This document shows positions 13,991 through 21,990 of a DNA stretch of 23,479 nucleotides, one piece after another. The position numbers and the translations under genes are program-made. The stretch is from assembly GCA_016210285.1 (NCBI GenBank), contig JACQUN010000095.1:1-23479 (forward strand), read 5' to 3'. The stretch comes from Chloroflexota bacterium (GTDB taxonomy: Bacteria; Chloroflexota; Dehalococcoidia; UBA1127; JACQUN01). Below the pieces are notes generated by a model. That model did not search any database. It had not been told where the DNA came from and was given only the letters and a program-made list of their open reading frames with translations. Numbering within the stretch: position 1 is the first letter of the stretch; each line of letters opens with the position of its first letter.

Positions 13991-16597
13991 CTATCGAGAT
14001 GCGGCAAGCCACCGACCCAGATCCCTGCGGTTGCGCCCTAGCCACGCCACATTGAGCCGGATGCGTTCAAGGGACTGCTGGACCGTCCGGTGGGCTGCGG
14101 GAACAGGGTGATCCCAGAAGAACTCCTCTACCTCGCGGGCGCGATCACGCGTGGTGAACCCACCCGTGAGCGAGATCAGGCGCATAATAGCGAAACCGCC
14201 GGCCCCGTAGCGGCGGTCAAACTCACCCCAGTTGGCCTTGACGAACTCCCACGCCAGACCCCGACCCAACCGGTTGGCCGCCACCCCCGTCACCACAAAC
14301 ACCGCGTCTTGTGACCTCACATCAATGGACAGGGAACGCTCCAGGGTCTCTTGAAGCAACCCCGGATCAGGGAAACGGGTGAGCGCTCCCAGAAACCGCA
14401 TCTTCTCCTCGTGTGAAGAGGCCCGCCGCTCCCGGTCCCACAGGGTATCGTAGAGTCTCCGGCCCCCCTGCTGGGCCACCAGGCTGAAGACTACGGCGCG
14501 AAGGTCAGGGATGAGCGAAGACGGGTCTTCAAGGAAGCGGTCAAAGCGGCGCAGGGCTTCCTGCACTACCTGGGTGTTGCCGAAGTGCCCCGACTGGCCC
14601 AGAACAGTGCTGCGCAGGAGCGCGTCCAGCAGCCCTTCACCGGGCCTGGGGTCCCACCCCACCCTCGGGACAATCTGCCGATAGAGATCCCTGGCAAAGG
14701 TCACGAATTGGAGGTGATACGGCTCGTCGGAAAGCAGACCCTCCAGCCCACGGAGACTGGCTGAGAGGTCCAACCACACCGAGGCGTCCGATTCGTTGAC
14801 ATAGGCCGTGACCAGGGAGAGGAAGCGGGTAGCAGGAACAAACCCCGCGCGCACGAGGGCATAGGCGTCATCCTGAAGCCCCAATCGATCGCTGGCGGGC
14901 AGCTCCAGGGCCTCGACAGCAGCGTGCAAGCGGTCCCACTCTCGTGGTTGGTAGTTCACCCGGTAGAACCCCGTTTGCCCCTCATTGACCTTGACCCAGT
15001 CCTTATCGAGGGGGCCGTTGCCCCTTCCCAGGGGCACCACCAGCTCCTGGCTTTCCAACAGGGCCTCAGCCTTCCCGGGCGTCCCGGCACGGAGGATGCT
15101 GACCGGCACCTTCCACAGGCGCTGCTCTTCCTGGCCTTTCCCCAGCAGGTGCTCGTAGAGGAACTGCTGCTGGGAGAGGTGCACCTGGGCTGCTGCGCCC
15201 CGTCGCCGCACCGCTGCGTGAATGAGGGGGTAGCCCATCTGCTGAGTCCAGCGCTCCATGATGGAAGCCACCGGTTTCCCAGAAGCCTCCTCCAGGGCGC
15301 GCCACAGGTGCTCCGTGCGGGCATTTCGGTACTGGTGGGCAGAGAGATAAAGGTTGATCCCTCGCCGACAGGTCTCCGCACCGAGAAACCCCTCCAGCAT
15401 CCACAGGACCGCGGCTCCCTTGTTATAGCTGATGGCGTCAAAGAGCTCGCGGATTTCCCCTGCGTTGCGAACCCTGGCCTCGATGGGATGGGAGTTACGC
15501 AGGCCATCCAGGGCCAGCCCGGCGTTCGTGTTCTGGGCGACGAACTGGGCCCACATCTGCCACTCGGGGTACAGGGCATCCACCGCCTTGTTGCCCATCC
15601 ATGAGGCGAAGCTCTCGTTGAGCCACAGGTCGTCCCACCACTCCATGGTGACCAGGTCGCCAAACCACATGTGGGCCATCTCGTGGGCCACCACCTCGAC
15701 GATACGCTGGCGTGTGCTGGCCGCAGAGGTCTCGGGGTCGAAGAGGAGGGCCGTCTCACGATAGGTGATGGCTCCCCAGTTCTCCATGGCTCCAGATTCA
15801 AAGTCGGGGATGGCGATGTGGTCCAGCTTGGGCAGAGGGTAGGGAATGCCAAAGTACTGGTTGAAGAACCCCAGAAGCCGCACTGCGTTCTCCAGGGCGA
15901 AGCGCCCCTGCTCCTCCTTCCCACGGGTGGCCCATACCCTGGCCAGGGTCCCACCAGGCGCCGTCGCCTCCACCGAAGCCAGGTCCCCCACGACGAGCGC
16001 CAGGAGATACGTGGACATCCTGGGGCTGGTGGCGAAGTGCAAAGCCCTGGTCCCGTCCTCCAGGGACACCTCCTGCTCCACGGGCATGTTGGAGATGGCG
16101 GCCAGCCCCGCGGGGACGACAAGCGTCACCCGAAACTCGGCTTTGAGGGCAGGCTCATCCCAGCACGGGAAGGCACGACGCGCATCCGTGGCCTCGAACT
16201 GCGTCGTGGCAAGGTAGTGCTCCTGGCCGTCGGGCGAGGTGTACCTGCTGCGGTAGAACCCCCGGAGCTGGTCGTTCAGAACCCCCTGAAAGGTGACATC
16301 GAGGGTTGCAGCCCCCGGGGTAATGGTCCGGTCAAAGTGGAAGGTGGCGGTTTCAGCGGCCTTGTCCAGGGTGATTGTCCTGGCGGGCAGCCTGGCGCCA
16401 TCGGCCAGCGTGAGATGGGCGGCTGAGATCTGAAGCTCAGCGGCGTTAACGGTGATCTGGGCCGTTGGCTCTGCCACCTGGACCTCAATGCTCTCCTGGC
16501 CCTGGAAGGTGAACTTCTGAAGGTCTGGGGCCAGAGTTATGCGGTATCGCACGGGTTGCACCCCGGCGGGCAGGCGAAAGTCGGCAGGTGTACTCAT
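13991..16597 (-). CDS. M1-family zinc aminopeptidase
   Basis: The 868-residue protein is a full-length gluzincin aminopeptidase with an ERAP1-like C-terminal domain. The exopeptidase motif GAMEN is at about 269-273. The zinc site HEMAH is at 305-309, with the third ligand Glu at about 328 in WLNESFASWMG. An N-terminal beta domain precedes it and an alpha-helical C-terminal domain of about 350 residues follows. It would release N-terminal residues from peptides in the cytoplasm; no signal peptide is visible. The start is ATG at 16597 after GGGAGG, and the in-frame start at 16642 is less likely. TATAAT at 16703-16708 may be its promoter. Confidence 0.95.
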   Translation of the reverse strand: MSTPADFRLPAGVQPVRYRITLAPDLQKFTFQGQESIEVQVAEPTAQITVNAAELQISAAHLTLADGARLPARTITLDKAAETATFHFDRTITPGAATLDVTFQGVLNDQLRGFYRSRYTSPDGQEHYLATTQFEATDARRAFPCWDEPALKAEFRVTLVVPAGLAAISNMPVEQEVSLEDGTRALHFATSPRMSTYLLALVVGDLASVEATAPGGTLARVWATRGKEEQGRFALENAVRLLGFFNQYFGIPYPLPKLDHIAIPDFESGAMENWGAITYRETALLFDPETSAASTRQRIVEVVAHEMAHMWFGDLVTMEWWDDLWLNESFASWMGNKAVDALYPEWQMWAQFVAQNTNAGLALDGLRNSHPIEARVRNAGEIRELFDAISYNKGAAVLWMLEGFLGAETCRRGINLYLSAHQYRNARTEHLWRALEEASGKPVASIMERWTQQMGYPLIHAAVRRRGAAAQVHLSQQQFLYEHLLGKGQEEQRLWKVPVSILRAGTPGKAEALLESQELVVPLGRGNGPLDKDWVKVNEGQTGFYRVNYQPREWDRLHAAVEALELPASDRLGLQDDAYALVRAGFVPATRFLSLVTAYVNESDASVWLDLSASLRGLEGLLSDEPYHLQFVTFARDLYRQIVPRVGWDPRPGEGLLDALLRSTVLGQSGHFGNTQVVQEALRRFDRFLEDPSSLIPDLRAVVFSLVAQQGGRRLYDTLWDRERRASSHEEKMRFLGALTRFPDPGLLQETLERSLSIDVRSQDAVFVVTGVAANRLGRGLAWEFVKANWGEFDRRYGAGGFAIMRLISLTGGFTTRDRAREVEEFFWDHPVPAAHRTVQQSLERIRLNVAWLGRNRRDLGRWLAASR

Positions 16598-16702
16598 GAC
16601 CTCCCTCTCATAGGCTGGTGGGTTTCGGCGAAACTGGGACACTTTGGGACCGAAGACTCAGGGCGCTCAAGCTCCTCGGCTGAAGGCGTCGCAGACAGCC
16701 TG

Positions 16703-16732
16703 ATTATACCGCCTCTGGGGCTCTGCGGTCAG
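16703..16732 (-). promoter_or_regulatory. Promoter candidate for the M1 aminopeptidase gene
   Basis: A perfect TATAAT (16703-16708) on the minus strand has CTGACC 18 nt upstream (16727-16732). The implied leader is about 100 nt. Confidence 0.5.
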
Positions 16733-16817
16733 CAGCTATCCTGGCATGTCGGTCCTGGCATGTTGGTCATTTCGCCCCAACTGCCAGCAGAGCCGCGTGG
16801 CACCCCTGCGGGCCACG

Positions 16818-18170
16818 TCATCGGCTGACCAGGTCAGTCGGGGGCATCAGCTCAGCCCGCCCTGGCCGTGCAGGCTTGCGGGCCAGAAGGAAGAAGAGGG
16901 TGGCCAGCGCGCCCAAACCCGCCAGGATGCTGAACCCTAGCCGATAGTCGCCCGTCTTGTCTGCCAGGAATCCAGCCAACAGAGGCCCCGCCACCGAGCC
17001 GAACATGACCACCAGCGATGAGAACCCCATAATGGTGCCAAGAGAGCTCCTGCCGAAGTAGTCTGCGCGGATGGCGCTCATCAGTGGGCCACGTGTGCCC
17101 CAGGCCAGCCCGTGCAGGAAGGCGAACGCCAGCACCCACGCCATGGAGGAGGCGAAGGCCAGGGCCAGCACACCCAGAACATGCCCTCCCATGGCCAGCG
17201 CAGCGATGAAGCGTTTCTCTACCCGGTCGCCAATGAGCCCACCGCCGACCTGCCCCACAATGGTGAACAGCGTCATAATCGCCATCATCGTGCTCGCTAG
17301 CTGCAACGAGAGGTGCAGCCGCTCCACAAGGTGTGCGATGAGGTGCACGTTGACTGCTGAGACCACGAGCACCGCGAAGCTGTGCCCCAGTCCGATGTAC
17401 CAGAAGGCTGGGGAGCGCAACGCCTCCCAGGTCGTGAAATCGGTCGCACTCTCGTCTCGTGGGCGCATCGGGTGTTGGGCTCGTGAGCCGCTGGCCCTTG
17501 TCGGCATCTGGCTCTTCTGTCCATCCGGGGCCAGGCCGTAGTCCTCAGGCCTCTTCCGCATAAGCTGCGCCAAGGGCACCCCGATGAGCAGAATGAGGGC
17601 GCCCGAGCCCAACGCGGTGTGCCGCCAGCCGAAGGCTTCGAGCGCCCAGGCTACTGCTGGCACCAGAAGTCCGCCGACACTGCCGCCGGTGGCAACGAGG
17701 CCGATCGCTGTCGCACGCTTGCGGCGGAACCAGTTGGCAACCGTGACGTTCAGAGTCACCCAGCCAGTGAGGGCTGACCCGATGGCGATAACGAAGAACG
17801 CAGCGTAGAAGAAAAGAGTGGAGTGAACAAGGCTGAGGAGCATCACCCCAAGGCCAAACAAAACAACCCCCACCCGGGAGATCGTGCGTGGCCCCAGCCG
17901 GTCGAGGAGCCACCCCTGCACTGGCCCGATGACGCCCATTTCAAACTGGGCAAGGGAGTACGAGCCCGAGAGCAACGTTCGGCTCCAGCCAAACTCCCTC
18001 TGGAGATGAACGAAATAGGCGCCAAACACCTGGAACATCAGACCCGCGTTCAGCAACTGGAGGATGAAGCCGCCCGCTACGACCCACCAGCCGAAGAACA
18101 GGGAACCCAGGGGTCCCACCCGCGCTCGGTTTTGCGATAGCACCGTGTGCTCCAGGTAGAAGTTTCTCAT
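16818..18170 (-). CDS. MFS transporter, OFA/monocarboxylate-like group
   Basis: This 450-residue membrane protein has the twelve-helix MFS layout. The first helix begins at FFGWWVVAGGF, a DRLGPR loop follows helix 2, NWFRRKRATAIG lies between helices 4 and 5, and a long polar central loop (about 200-245) precedes the second half, which has GDRVEKR. The similarity to the OFA/monocarboxylate group suggests an organic acid substrate, but this cannot be settled. The ATG at 18170 lies inside the end of the inverted repeat 18166-18302, so the native leader appears to have been replaced by repeat DNA. A GTG at 18143 with GGAG upstream is an alternative start. The frame stays open through the repeat to 18293, which is not genuine coding. 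Confidence 0.9.
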   Translation of the reverse strand: MRNFYLEHTVLSQNRARVGPLGSLFFGWWVVAGGFILQLLNAGLMFQVFGAYFVHLQREFGWSRTLLSGSYSLAQFEMGVIGPVQGWLLDRLGPRTISRVGVVLFGLGVMLLSLVHSTLFFYAAFFVIAIGSALTGWVTLNVTVANWFRRKRATAIGLVATGGSVGGLLVPAVAWALEAFGWRHTALGSGALILLIGVPLAQLMRKRPEDYGLAPDGQKSQMPTRASGSRAQHPMRPRDESATDFTTWEALRSPAFWYIGLGHSFAVLVVSAVNVHLIAHLVERLHLSLQLASTMMAIMTLFTIVGQVGGGLIGDRVEKRFIAALAMGGHVLGVLALAFASSMAWVLAFAFLHGLAWGTRGPLMSAIRADYFGRSSLGTIMGFSSLVVMFGSVAGPLLAGFLADKTGDYRLGFSILAGLGALATLFFLLARKPARPGRAELMPPTDLVSR

Positions 18171-18302
18171 GAAGTAGGGCTTCGCCACCCCCACATGAAA
18201 ATGGGGTTGGGCCCGCTCGTGGTGAGCCTTGTCGAACCATGAGCGGGTTTGATGTGCCGCCCATCCTTCGACAAGCTCAGGACGAGCGGCCATTTTGAGC
18301 AG
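18166..18302 (+). repeat. Left inverted repeat (137 bp) of the 18166-20187 cassette
   Basis: This 137-bp sequence recurs in inverted orientation at 20051-20187 with about 90 percent identity by eye. The differences cluster around 18204-18216. It contains two internal hairpin words, CTCGTGGTGAGCC/GTCGAACCATGAG and CCTTCGACAAGCTCAGG, also seen at 1-60. The outer end contains the start codon of the MFS gene. Confidence 0.88.
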
Positions 18303-18453
18303 TGCCCCCCTATCCTAGCACGGAGCCACCAGCAGGGAGTATCTCAGGCGATTTGCGAAGAGGACGCCCCCACGCCGGTCCGGGCTTGGACAAGCTCCCT
18401 CTACGAACATCGCCAGTTGCGCCGGCTCTAGAGTGACGCCGTGCACGATATGC

Positions 18454-18484
18454 TTGACCTCCTATTGCCCCGCGGGTGTATGAT
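18454..18484 (+). promoter_or_regulatory. Promoter candidate for the secreted repeat protein
   Basis: TTGACC (18454-18459) and TATGAT (18479-18484) are separated by 19 nt, about 57 nt before the start codon. The spacing is slightly long. Confidence 0.5.
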
Positions 18485-18540
18485 TTGCTCGCTACAAGCT
18501 ATGAGCGCGAAGGTCACAATAGGACGAAAGGAGCACCGCC

Positions 18541-19896
18541 ATGAAAAGGACACGGCTCATCGGATGGGGGCTGGCCCTGGCCCTGCTGGCCGCCCTGGCG
18601 GTCACCAGCGCCGCCCTGGCGGCCCAGCCGCGGGGCCCCGCCGCCGCCCCCGAGACCCTGCGGGGCAACCTGGCCCCGGCGGCGGCGCCCCTGGGCACCG
18701 CCTTCACCTATCAGGGGGTGCTGAAGCAGAGCGGCAACCCGGTCAACGGCGCCTGCGACCTCCAATTCAGCCTCTACGACGCCTCCACGGGGGGCGCCCA
18801 GGTGGGCGCCACCCAGACCCAGAGCGCCGTGAGCGTGGCCAACGGCCTGCTCACCACCTCCCTGGACTTCGGCGGCTCCGCCTTCACGGGGGACAGCCGC
18901 TGGCTGAACATCTCCGTGCGCTGCCCGGCGGGGAGTGGCAACTACACGGCCCTGAGCCCCCGCCAGGAGCTGGCCGCTGCACCCTACTCCCTGGCCAGCA
19001 AGGGCCTGGCGTTGCCCTTCGCGAGTAACTTGTCCAGCGGCGGAGACGCCTTCTCCATCACCAACACCGGCACCGGCGGCGCAGGGTACTTCGAGATTCA
19101 GAACGCCACCAACAGCAACCCTGTGCTGTATGCTCTCACCAACGGCACTGGCCCCGCAGGGCTTTTCCAGATCGGCAACGTCAACAGCAGCAGCGCGGCG
19201 CTATTGGGTCAGACCAACGGCACTGGCAGCGCAGGGGTCTTCCGGATTGACAACATGAGCAGCAGCGCCACCGCGCTGCGTGCCGAGACCAACAGCAGCG
19301 GCGCGGCCGTGTTCGGCTCCACCACCGGCAACGGTGCCGCCGTGTCCGGCGTCAGCAGCGGCACCGGCGCCGCAGGGATCTTCCTGATCAGCAACGGCAG
19401 CAACGGCAACCCTGCGCTGTGGGCTTGGACCAGCGGCAACGGCTACGTGGGCCGTTTCGACGGCACCGGGGGAGCTAGCCAAGGGGTCATTATCACTGTT
19501 CCGGCTGGGAAGCCCGGGCTCGTCGTGGTGGGCGGCACCAAGTCCGCGGTGGTCGCCACCTCCAGGGGGGACAGGGCCCTCTACACCGAGGAGTCCACCG
19601 GGGTCTGGTTCACCGACTACGGCTTCGGGCGGCTCCAGGGCGGGGTTGCCCTGGTCCCCATTGACCCCCTCTTCGCCGAGACGGTGAGCCTGGGCGAGCC
19701 CTACCACGTCTTCCTCCAGGCCTACGGGGACGCTGAGCTCTACGTCAGCCAGCGCACCCCCACGGGCTTTGAGGTGAAGCTGCGCGGCGGCGACGCCAGC
19801 GTGGAGTTCTCCTACCGCCTGGTGGCGAAGCGGAAGGGCTATGAGCAGACCCGCCTGGAGCAGGCGCCAGCGGCGCCCAGCGCAGTAGCCCCGTAG
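18541..19896 (+). CDS. Secreted or surface protein with 25-residue glycine-rich repeats
   Basis: This 451-residue protein has a signal peptide (basic MKRTR, hydrophobic 9-27, likely cleavage after ALAA near 28). The N-terminal module (about 53-152, TAFTYQGVLKQSG to LSPRQELAAAPYS) is common in secreted proteins of this group. A repeat region follows with units starting GTGxAGxFxI at 177, 202, 227 and 274, plus a degenerate unit at about 252. The C-terminal module (about 365-435, with FAETVSLGEPYHVFLQAYGD and YRLVAKRKGYE) looks like a cell-surface or fibre domain. There is no LPXTG or TM anchor. AAAGGAG lies 7 nt before the ATG. The gene is the only cargo between the 137-bp inverted repeats. 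Its precise function is unknown. Confidence 0.85.
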   Translation: MKRTRLIGWGLALALLAALAVTSAALAAQPRGPAAAPETLRGNLAPAAAPLGTAFTYQGVLKQSGNPVNGACDLQFSLYDASTGGAQVGATQTQSAVSVANGLLTTSLDFGGSAFTGDSRWLNISVRCPAGSGNYTALSPRQELAAAPYSLASKGLALPFASNLSSGGDAFSITNTGTGGAGYFEIQNATNSNPVLYALTNGTGPAGLFQIGNVNSSSAALLGQTNGTGSAGVFRIDNMSSSATALRAETNSSGAAVFGSTTGNGAAVSGVSSGTGAAGIFLISNGSNGNPALWAWTSGNGYVGRFDGTGGASQGVIITVPAGKPGLVVVGGTKSAVVATSRGDRALYTEESTGVWFTDYGFGRLQGGVALVPIDPLFAETVSLGEPYHVFLQAYGDAELYVSQRTPTGFEVKLRGGDASVEFSYRLVAKRKGYEQTRLEQAPAAPSAVAP

Positions 19897-19923
19897 GAGC
19901 TGTCCCAGAATCCACCCCGGAAC

Positions 19924-19966
19924 CGCAGCCTGAAGGCGAGGGCATTATGCCGCAGCCTTCATGCTG
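19924..19966. repeat. GGCATTATGCCGCAGCC repeat, copy 1
   Basis: The 19-bp stretch GGGCATTATGCCGCAGCCT (19940-19958) is identical to 21177-21195, and flanking CCTGAAGGCG also corresponds. This copy is imperfect and does not form the double hairpin seen in the second copy. Confidence 0.6.
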
Positions 19967-20050
19967 GGCAGGAGTTGGTTTTGGGGATGACCTGTCAGGA
20001 GGCATAGCAAGAGCTCTGGTTGCCGCCCCGGGTCCTTCGGCCTTGAGGGC

Positions 20051-20187
20051 CTGCTCAGAAAATGGCCGCTCGTCCTGAGCTTGTCGAAGGATGGGCGGCA
20101 CATCAAACCCGCTCGTGGTTCGACCGGCTCACCACGAACGGCATAAGCACATTTTCATGTGGGGGTGGCGAAGCCCTGCTTCATGAG
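20051..20187 (-). repeat. Right inverted repeat (137 bp) of the 18166-20187 cassette
   Basis: This is the inverted partner of 18166-18302, of the same length, with matching outer ends (CTTCATGAG here, CTCATGAAG on the left) and inner ends (CTGCTCA). It holds the palindromic arms CTCGTGGT/ACCACGA and the word CCTGAGCTTGTCGAAGG. It ends 8 bp before the stop codon of the hydrolase gene. Confidence 0.88.
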
Positions 20188-20194
20188 GGCCTTG

Positions 20195-21037
20195 CTACTT
20201 GGCCAGGAAGGCCTCGACGGCCTGCCAGAACTCCTCCGGCTGGTCCTGGGGCACGCCGTGACCTGCACCCCTGACCTCCACTGCCCGTGCAGCAGGCATG
20301 ACCTGCAGCATCCGCCCCATCACCCCCCGGCCCAGCACGTCGCTTGTCTCGCCGCGCACGATAAGGGTGGGGCACCGGACGCGTGCGATCTGCTGCCACA
20401 GGTGGGGCACCTCGCTGAGGCCGAAGGAGCCGGTGATCCACCGCAGCTCCGGGTCGTGCTTCCACACCAGCCTGCCGGCGTAGTTGAGGCGCAGCGCATG
20501 CCCGGCCATCTGCTCGACCTGCTCCGGGCTGCGGGTGGGATAGACCCCCTTGAAGAAGGTGACTGCCTGCTGGAGGTCCCGGAACCCGGGGGGCTGCTCG
20601 GTCGTGCGGGAGCGCACGTTGAGGGCACCCTGGCGCTCCATCTCCGGCCCGAAGTCCACCAGCACCAGGTGACGAAGGGAGCGCCAGCCGTCACCCGCAT
20701 AGGACATGGCGTTGCGGGCTCCCAGGGAGTGGCCGAGCAGGTCAAACTGCTCCAGGCCCAGCTTGTGGGCAAACTCGGCGATGTCGCTGGCAAAAGCGGC
20801 GACGTGGTAGTCCTTGGCGTGGTCGCTATCGCCATGCCCCCGCTGGTCCAGGGCCAGGATGCGGTACTGGGCCGCAGAGGGGTGCCCGCTGCGCACGAAA
20901 GGGTCCCAGGCGTGGGCATGGCCGGTGAGGCCGTGGAGGAGCACCAACACCGGCTTGCCGCGCCCGCCCCAGTCCAGGTAGTGAAGCCGCAACCCGTTGA
21001 CCCGGACAAACCGGTCTCTCGGAACAGCCTCCACCAT
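20195..21037 (-). CDS. Alpha/beta-fold hydrolase
   Basis: This 280-residue protein is a classical alpha/beta hydrolase: oxyanion HGLTGHAHAW at about 35-44, LALDQRGHGDSD at about 61-72, nucleophile elbow GHSLG with S104, a helical cap, a late Asp in GETSDVLG and the catalytic His in GAGHGVPQ at about 260. The substrate (ester, epoxide, C-C bond or haloalkane) cannot be deduced. No signal peptide is present, so it is cytoplasmic. The start is ATG at 21037 after GGAGGG; upstream in-frame starts lie between the promoter and the Shine-Dalgarno. It has a strong promoter at 21090-21118 and is a single-gene unit whose 3' end abuts the inverted repeat. Confidence 0.92.
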   Translation of the reverse strand: MVEAVPRDRFVRVNGLRLHYLDWGGRGKPVLVLLHGLTGHAHAWDPFVRSGHPSAAQYRILALDQRGHGDSDHAKDYHVAAFASDIAEFAHKLGLEQFDLLGHSLGARNAMSYAGDGWRSLRHLVLVDFGPEMERQGALNVRSRTTEQPPGFRDLQQAVTFFKGVYPTRSPEQVEQMAGHALRLNYAGRLVWKHDPELRWITGSFGLSEVPHLWQQIARVRCPTLIVRGETSDVLGRGVMGRMLQVMPAARAVEVRGAGHGVPQDQPEEFWQAVEAFLAK

Positions 21038-21089
21038 GACGCCCTCCTGGGGCCTTTGCCCTTTCGTGTAGCTCCATTCAGCAGGGGCA

Positions 21090-21118
21090 AGTATACCGAG
21101 GCGGCGAGCGGGCGTCAA
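21090..21118 (-). promoter_or_regulatory. Promoter of the alpha/beta hydrolase gene
   Basis: TTGACG (21113-21118), a 17-nt spacer and TATACT (21090-21095) on the minus strand lie about 53 nt before the ATG. Both hexamers match 5 of 6 consensus positions. This supports TATACT as a true -10 in this genome. Confidence 0.75.
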
Positions 21119-21159
21119 CATGATTGATGCATGAAGTCATCCTAAAATCCTATCTTCTA

Positions 21160-21206
21160 CCCCCGCCTTCAGGCGGGGGCATTATGCCGCAGCCTGAAGG
21201 CTGCGG
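21160..21206. repeat. Tandem double hairpin with complementary loops (repeat copy 2)
   Basis: Two perfect hairpins stand 7 nt apart: CCCCCGCC-TTCA-GGCGGGGG (21160-21179) and CCGCAGCC-TGAA-GGCTGCGG (21187-21206). Their loops TTCA and TGAA are reverse complements. It lies between the 3' end of sdhC and the hydrolase promoter and could end the sdhC operon transcript. It shares 19 identical bases with 19940-19958, so it is a dispersed repeat. Confidence 0.7.
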
Positions 21207-21348
21207 CGCCGTGGAGCGTTTTGGGAAAGCTGCATGGGACTGTCCCGCTGTTGCTGCGGGGTCTCCCGCGTCTGCTCACGGTGGCCCTGTCGAACCAGAG
21301 TGGGTGGTCCTGCCAACTGCAAGAGTGACAGCCAGGATCCGCTGCAAC

Positions 21349-21738
21349 CTACTCCCAGCCCCTGATGATCAGCGGGATGCTGAAGTAGGTCGCCACCGCC
21401 AGAGCCACCGCGGTGACTGCAATGCAGCCCCAGAACAGGGCCGCCTGCTGTCGGGCGCCAACCCCCATCTCGATGAGGAGAATGCGGAAGCCGTTGAGGG
21501 CGTGGTAGAGCACAGTCGCCAGGAGACCCAGGTCCAGGATGACGAAGGGGGGTGTCTGAAGCGCCCTGAGCACGGGGTCAAAGGTTCTGGCGCCGCCAAG
21601 GGAGGTGGAGATGACGCCAATGTGAAGGAACAGATAGCCTACCAGGGCAACGCCGCTCACCCGCTGCAGGAGCCACGCCCACCAACCGGCGCGACCCCCA
21701 TCGTATTGGGAGTGCCGTGGTCCGGGGTGGAGGATCAC
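21349..21738 (-). CDS. sdhC: Succinate dehydrogenase cytochrome b subunit (SdhC-like)
   Basis: The 129-residue membrane protein fits the Sdh_cyt family: WLLQRVSGVALVGYLFLHI with H39 and LYHALNGFRILL with H79, the candidate haem-b ligand. Three TM helices lie at about 26-44, 65-87 and 99-122. It would anchor the SdhAB catalytic dimer and pass electrons to quinone. The start is GTG at 21738 within a 4-bp GTGA overlap with the DUF3006 gene, so the two are translationally coupled. sdhD, sdhA and sdhB do not follow; 21122-21348 is non-coding. The remaining subunits must be elsewhere, or this is an extra copy. Confidence 0.85.
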   Translation of the reverse strand: MILHPGPRHSQYDGGRAGWWAWLLQRVSGVALVGYLFLHIGVISTSLGGARTFDPVLRALQTPPFVILDLGLLATVLYHALNGFRILLIEMGVGARQQAALFWGCIAVTAVALAVATYFSIPLIIRGWE

Positions 21739-21989
21739 GGCCTCGGCTCCTCGGTGCGCCCCAGGAGGCGGTCCAGCTTGCCTCGGATGCGTCGCCGCCG
21801 TGCCTCCGTTTCCTCAGGGTCGAGGGTGGCAGAGAGCAGTTGGCCGCCCCTGCGCTCCACGCGCAGCCAATCCCCGGCCTGTATCCCTGGCGGCAGTTTC
21901 GCCAGCGGAACGATCATCTCCTCTTCCGCTTCACTCACCAGCAGCACGGCCAGGTTGCCCTCTATGCGGTCCACCACTGCCTTCTCCAC
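21735..21989 (-). CDS. DUF3006-domain protein
   Basis: This small 84-residue acidic/basic protein begins KAVVDRIEGNLAVLLV, with a VPLAKLPPGIQAGDWLRV segment, the DUF3006 pattern (a small beta-barrel-like domain). A charged helical tail ends it. DUF3006 genes often follow genes for ComEC-like metallo-beta-lactamase proteins, as here: the MBL stop is 1 nt before this GTG start. Its function is unknown, but tight coupling suggests it works with the MBL protein. It overlaps sdhC by 4 bp. Confidence 0.8.
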   Translation of the reverse strand: MEKAVVDRIEGNLAVLLVSEAEEEMIVPLAKLPPGIQAGDWLRVERRGGQLLSATLDPEETEARRRRIRGKLDRLLGRTEEPRP

Positions 21990-21990
21990 C

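Noticed and set aside
18171..18293. N-terminal extension of the MFS protein across the inverted repeat
   Set aside because: The same peptide is encoded by the unrelated repeat copy at 20062 onwards, so it is translated repeat DNA, not protein.
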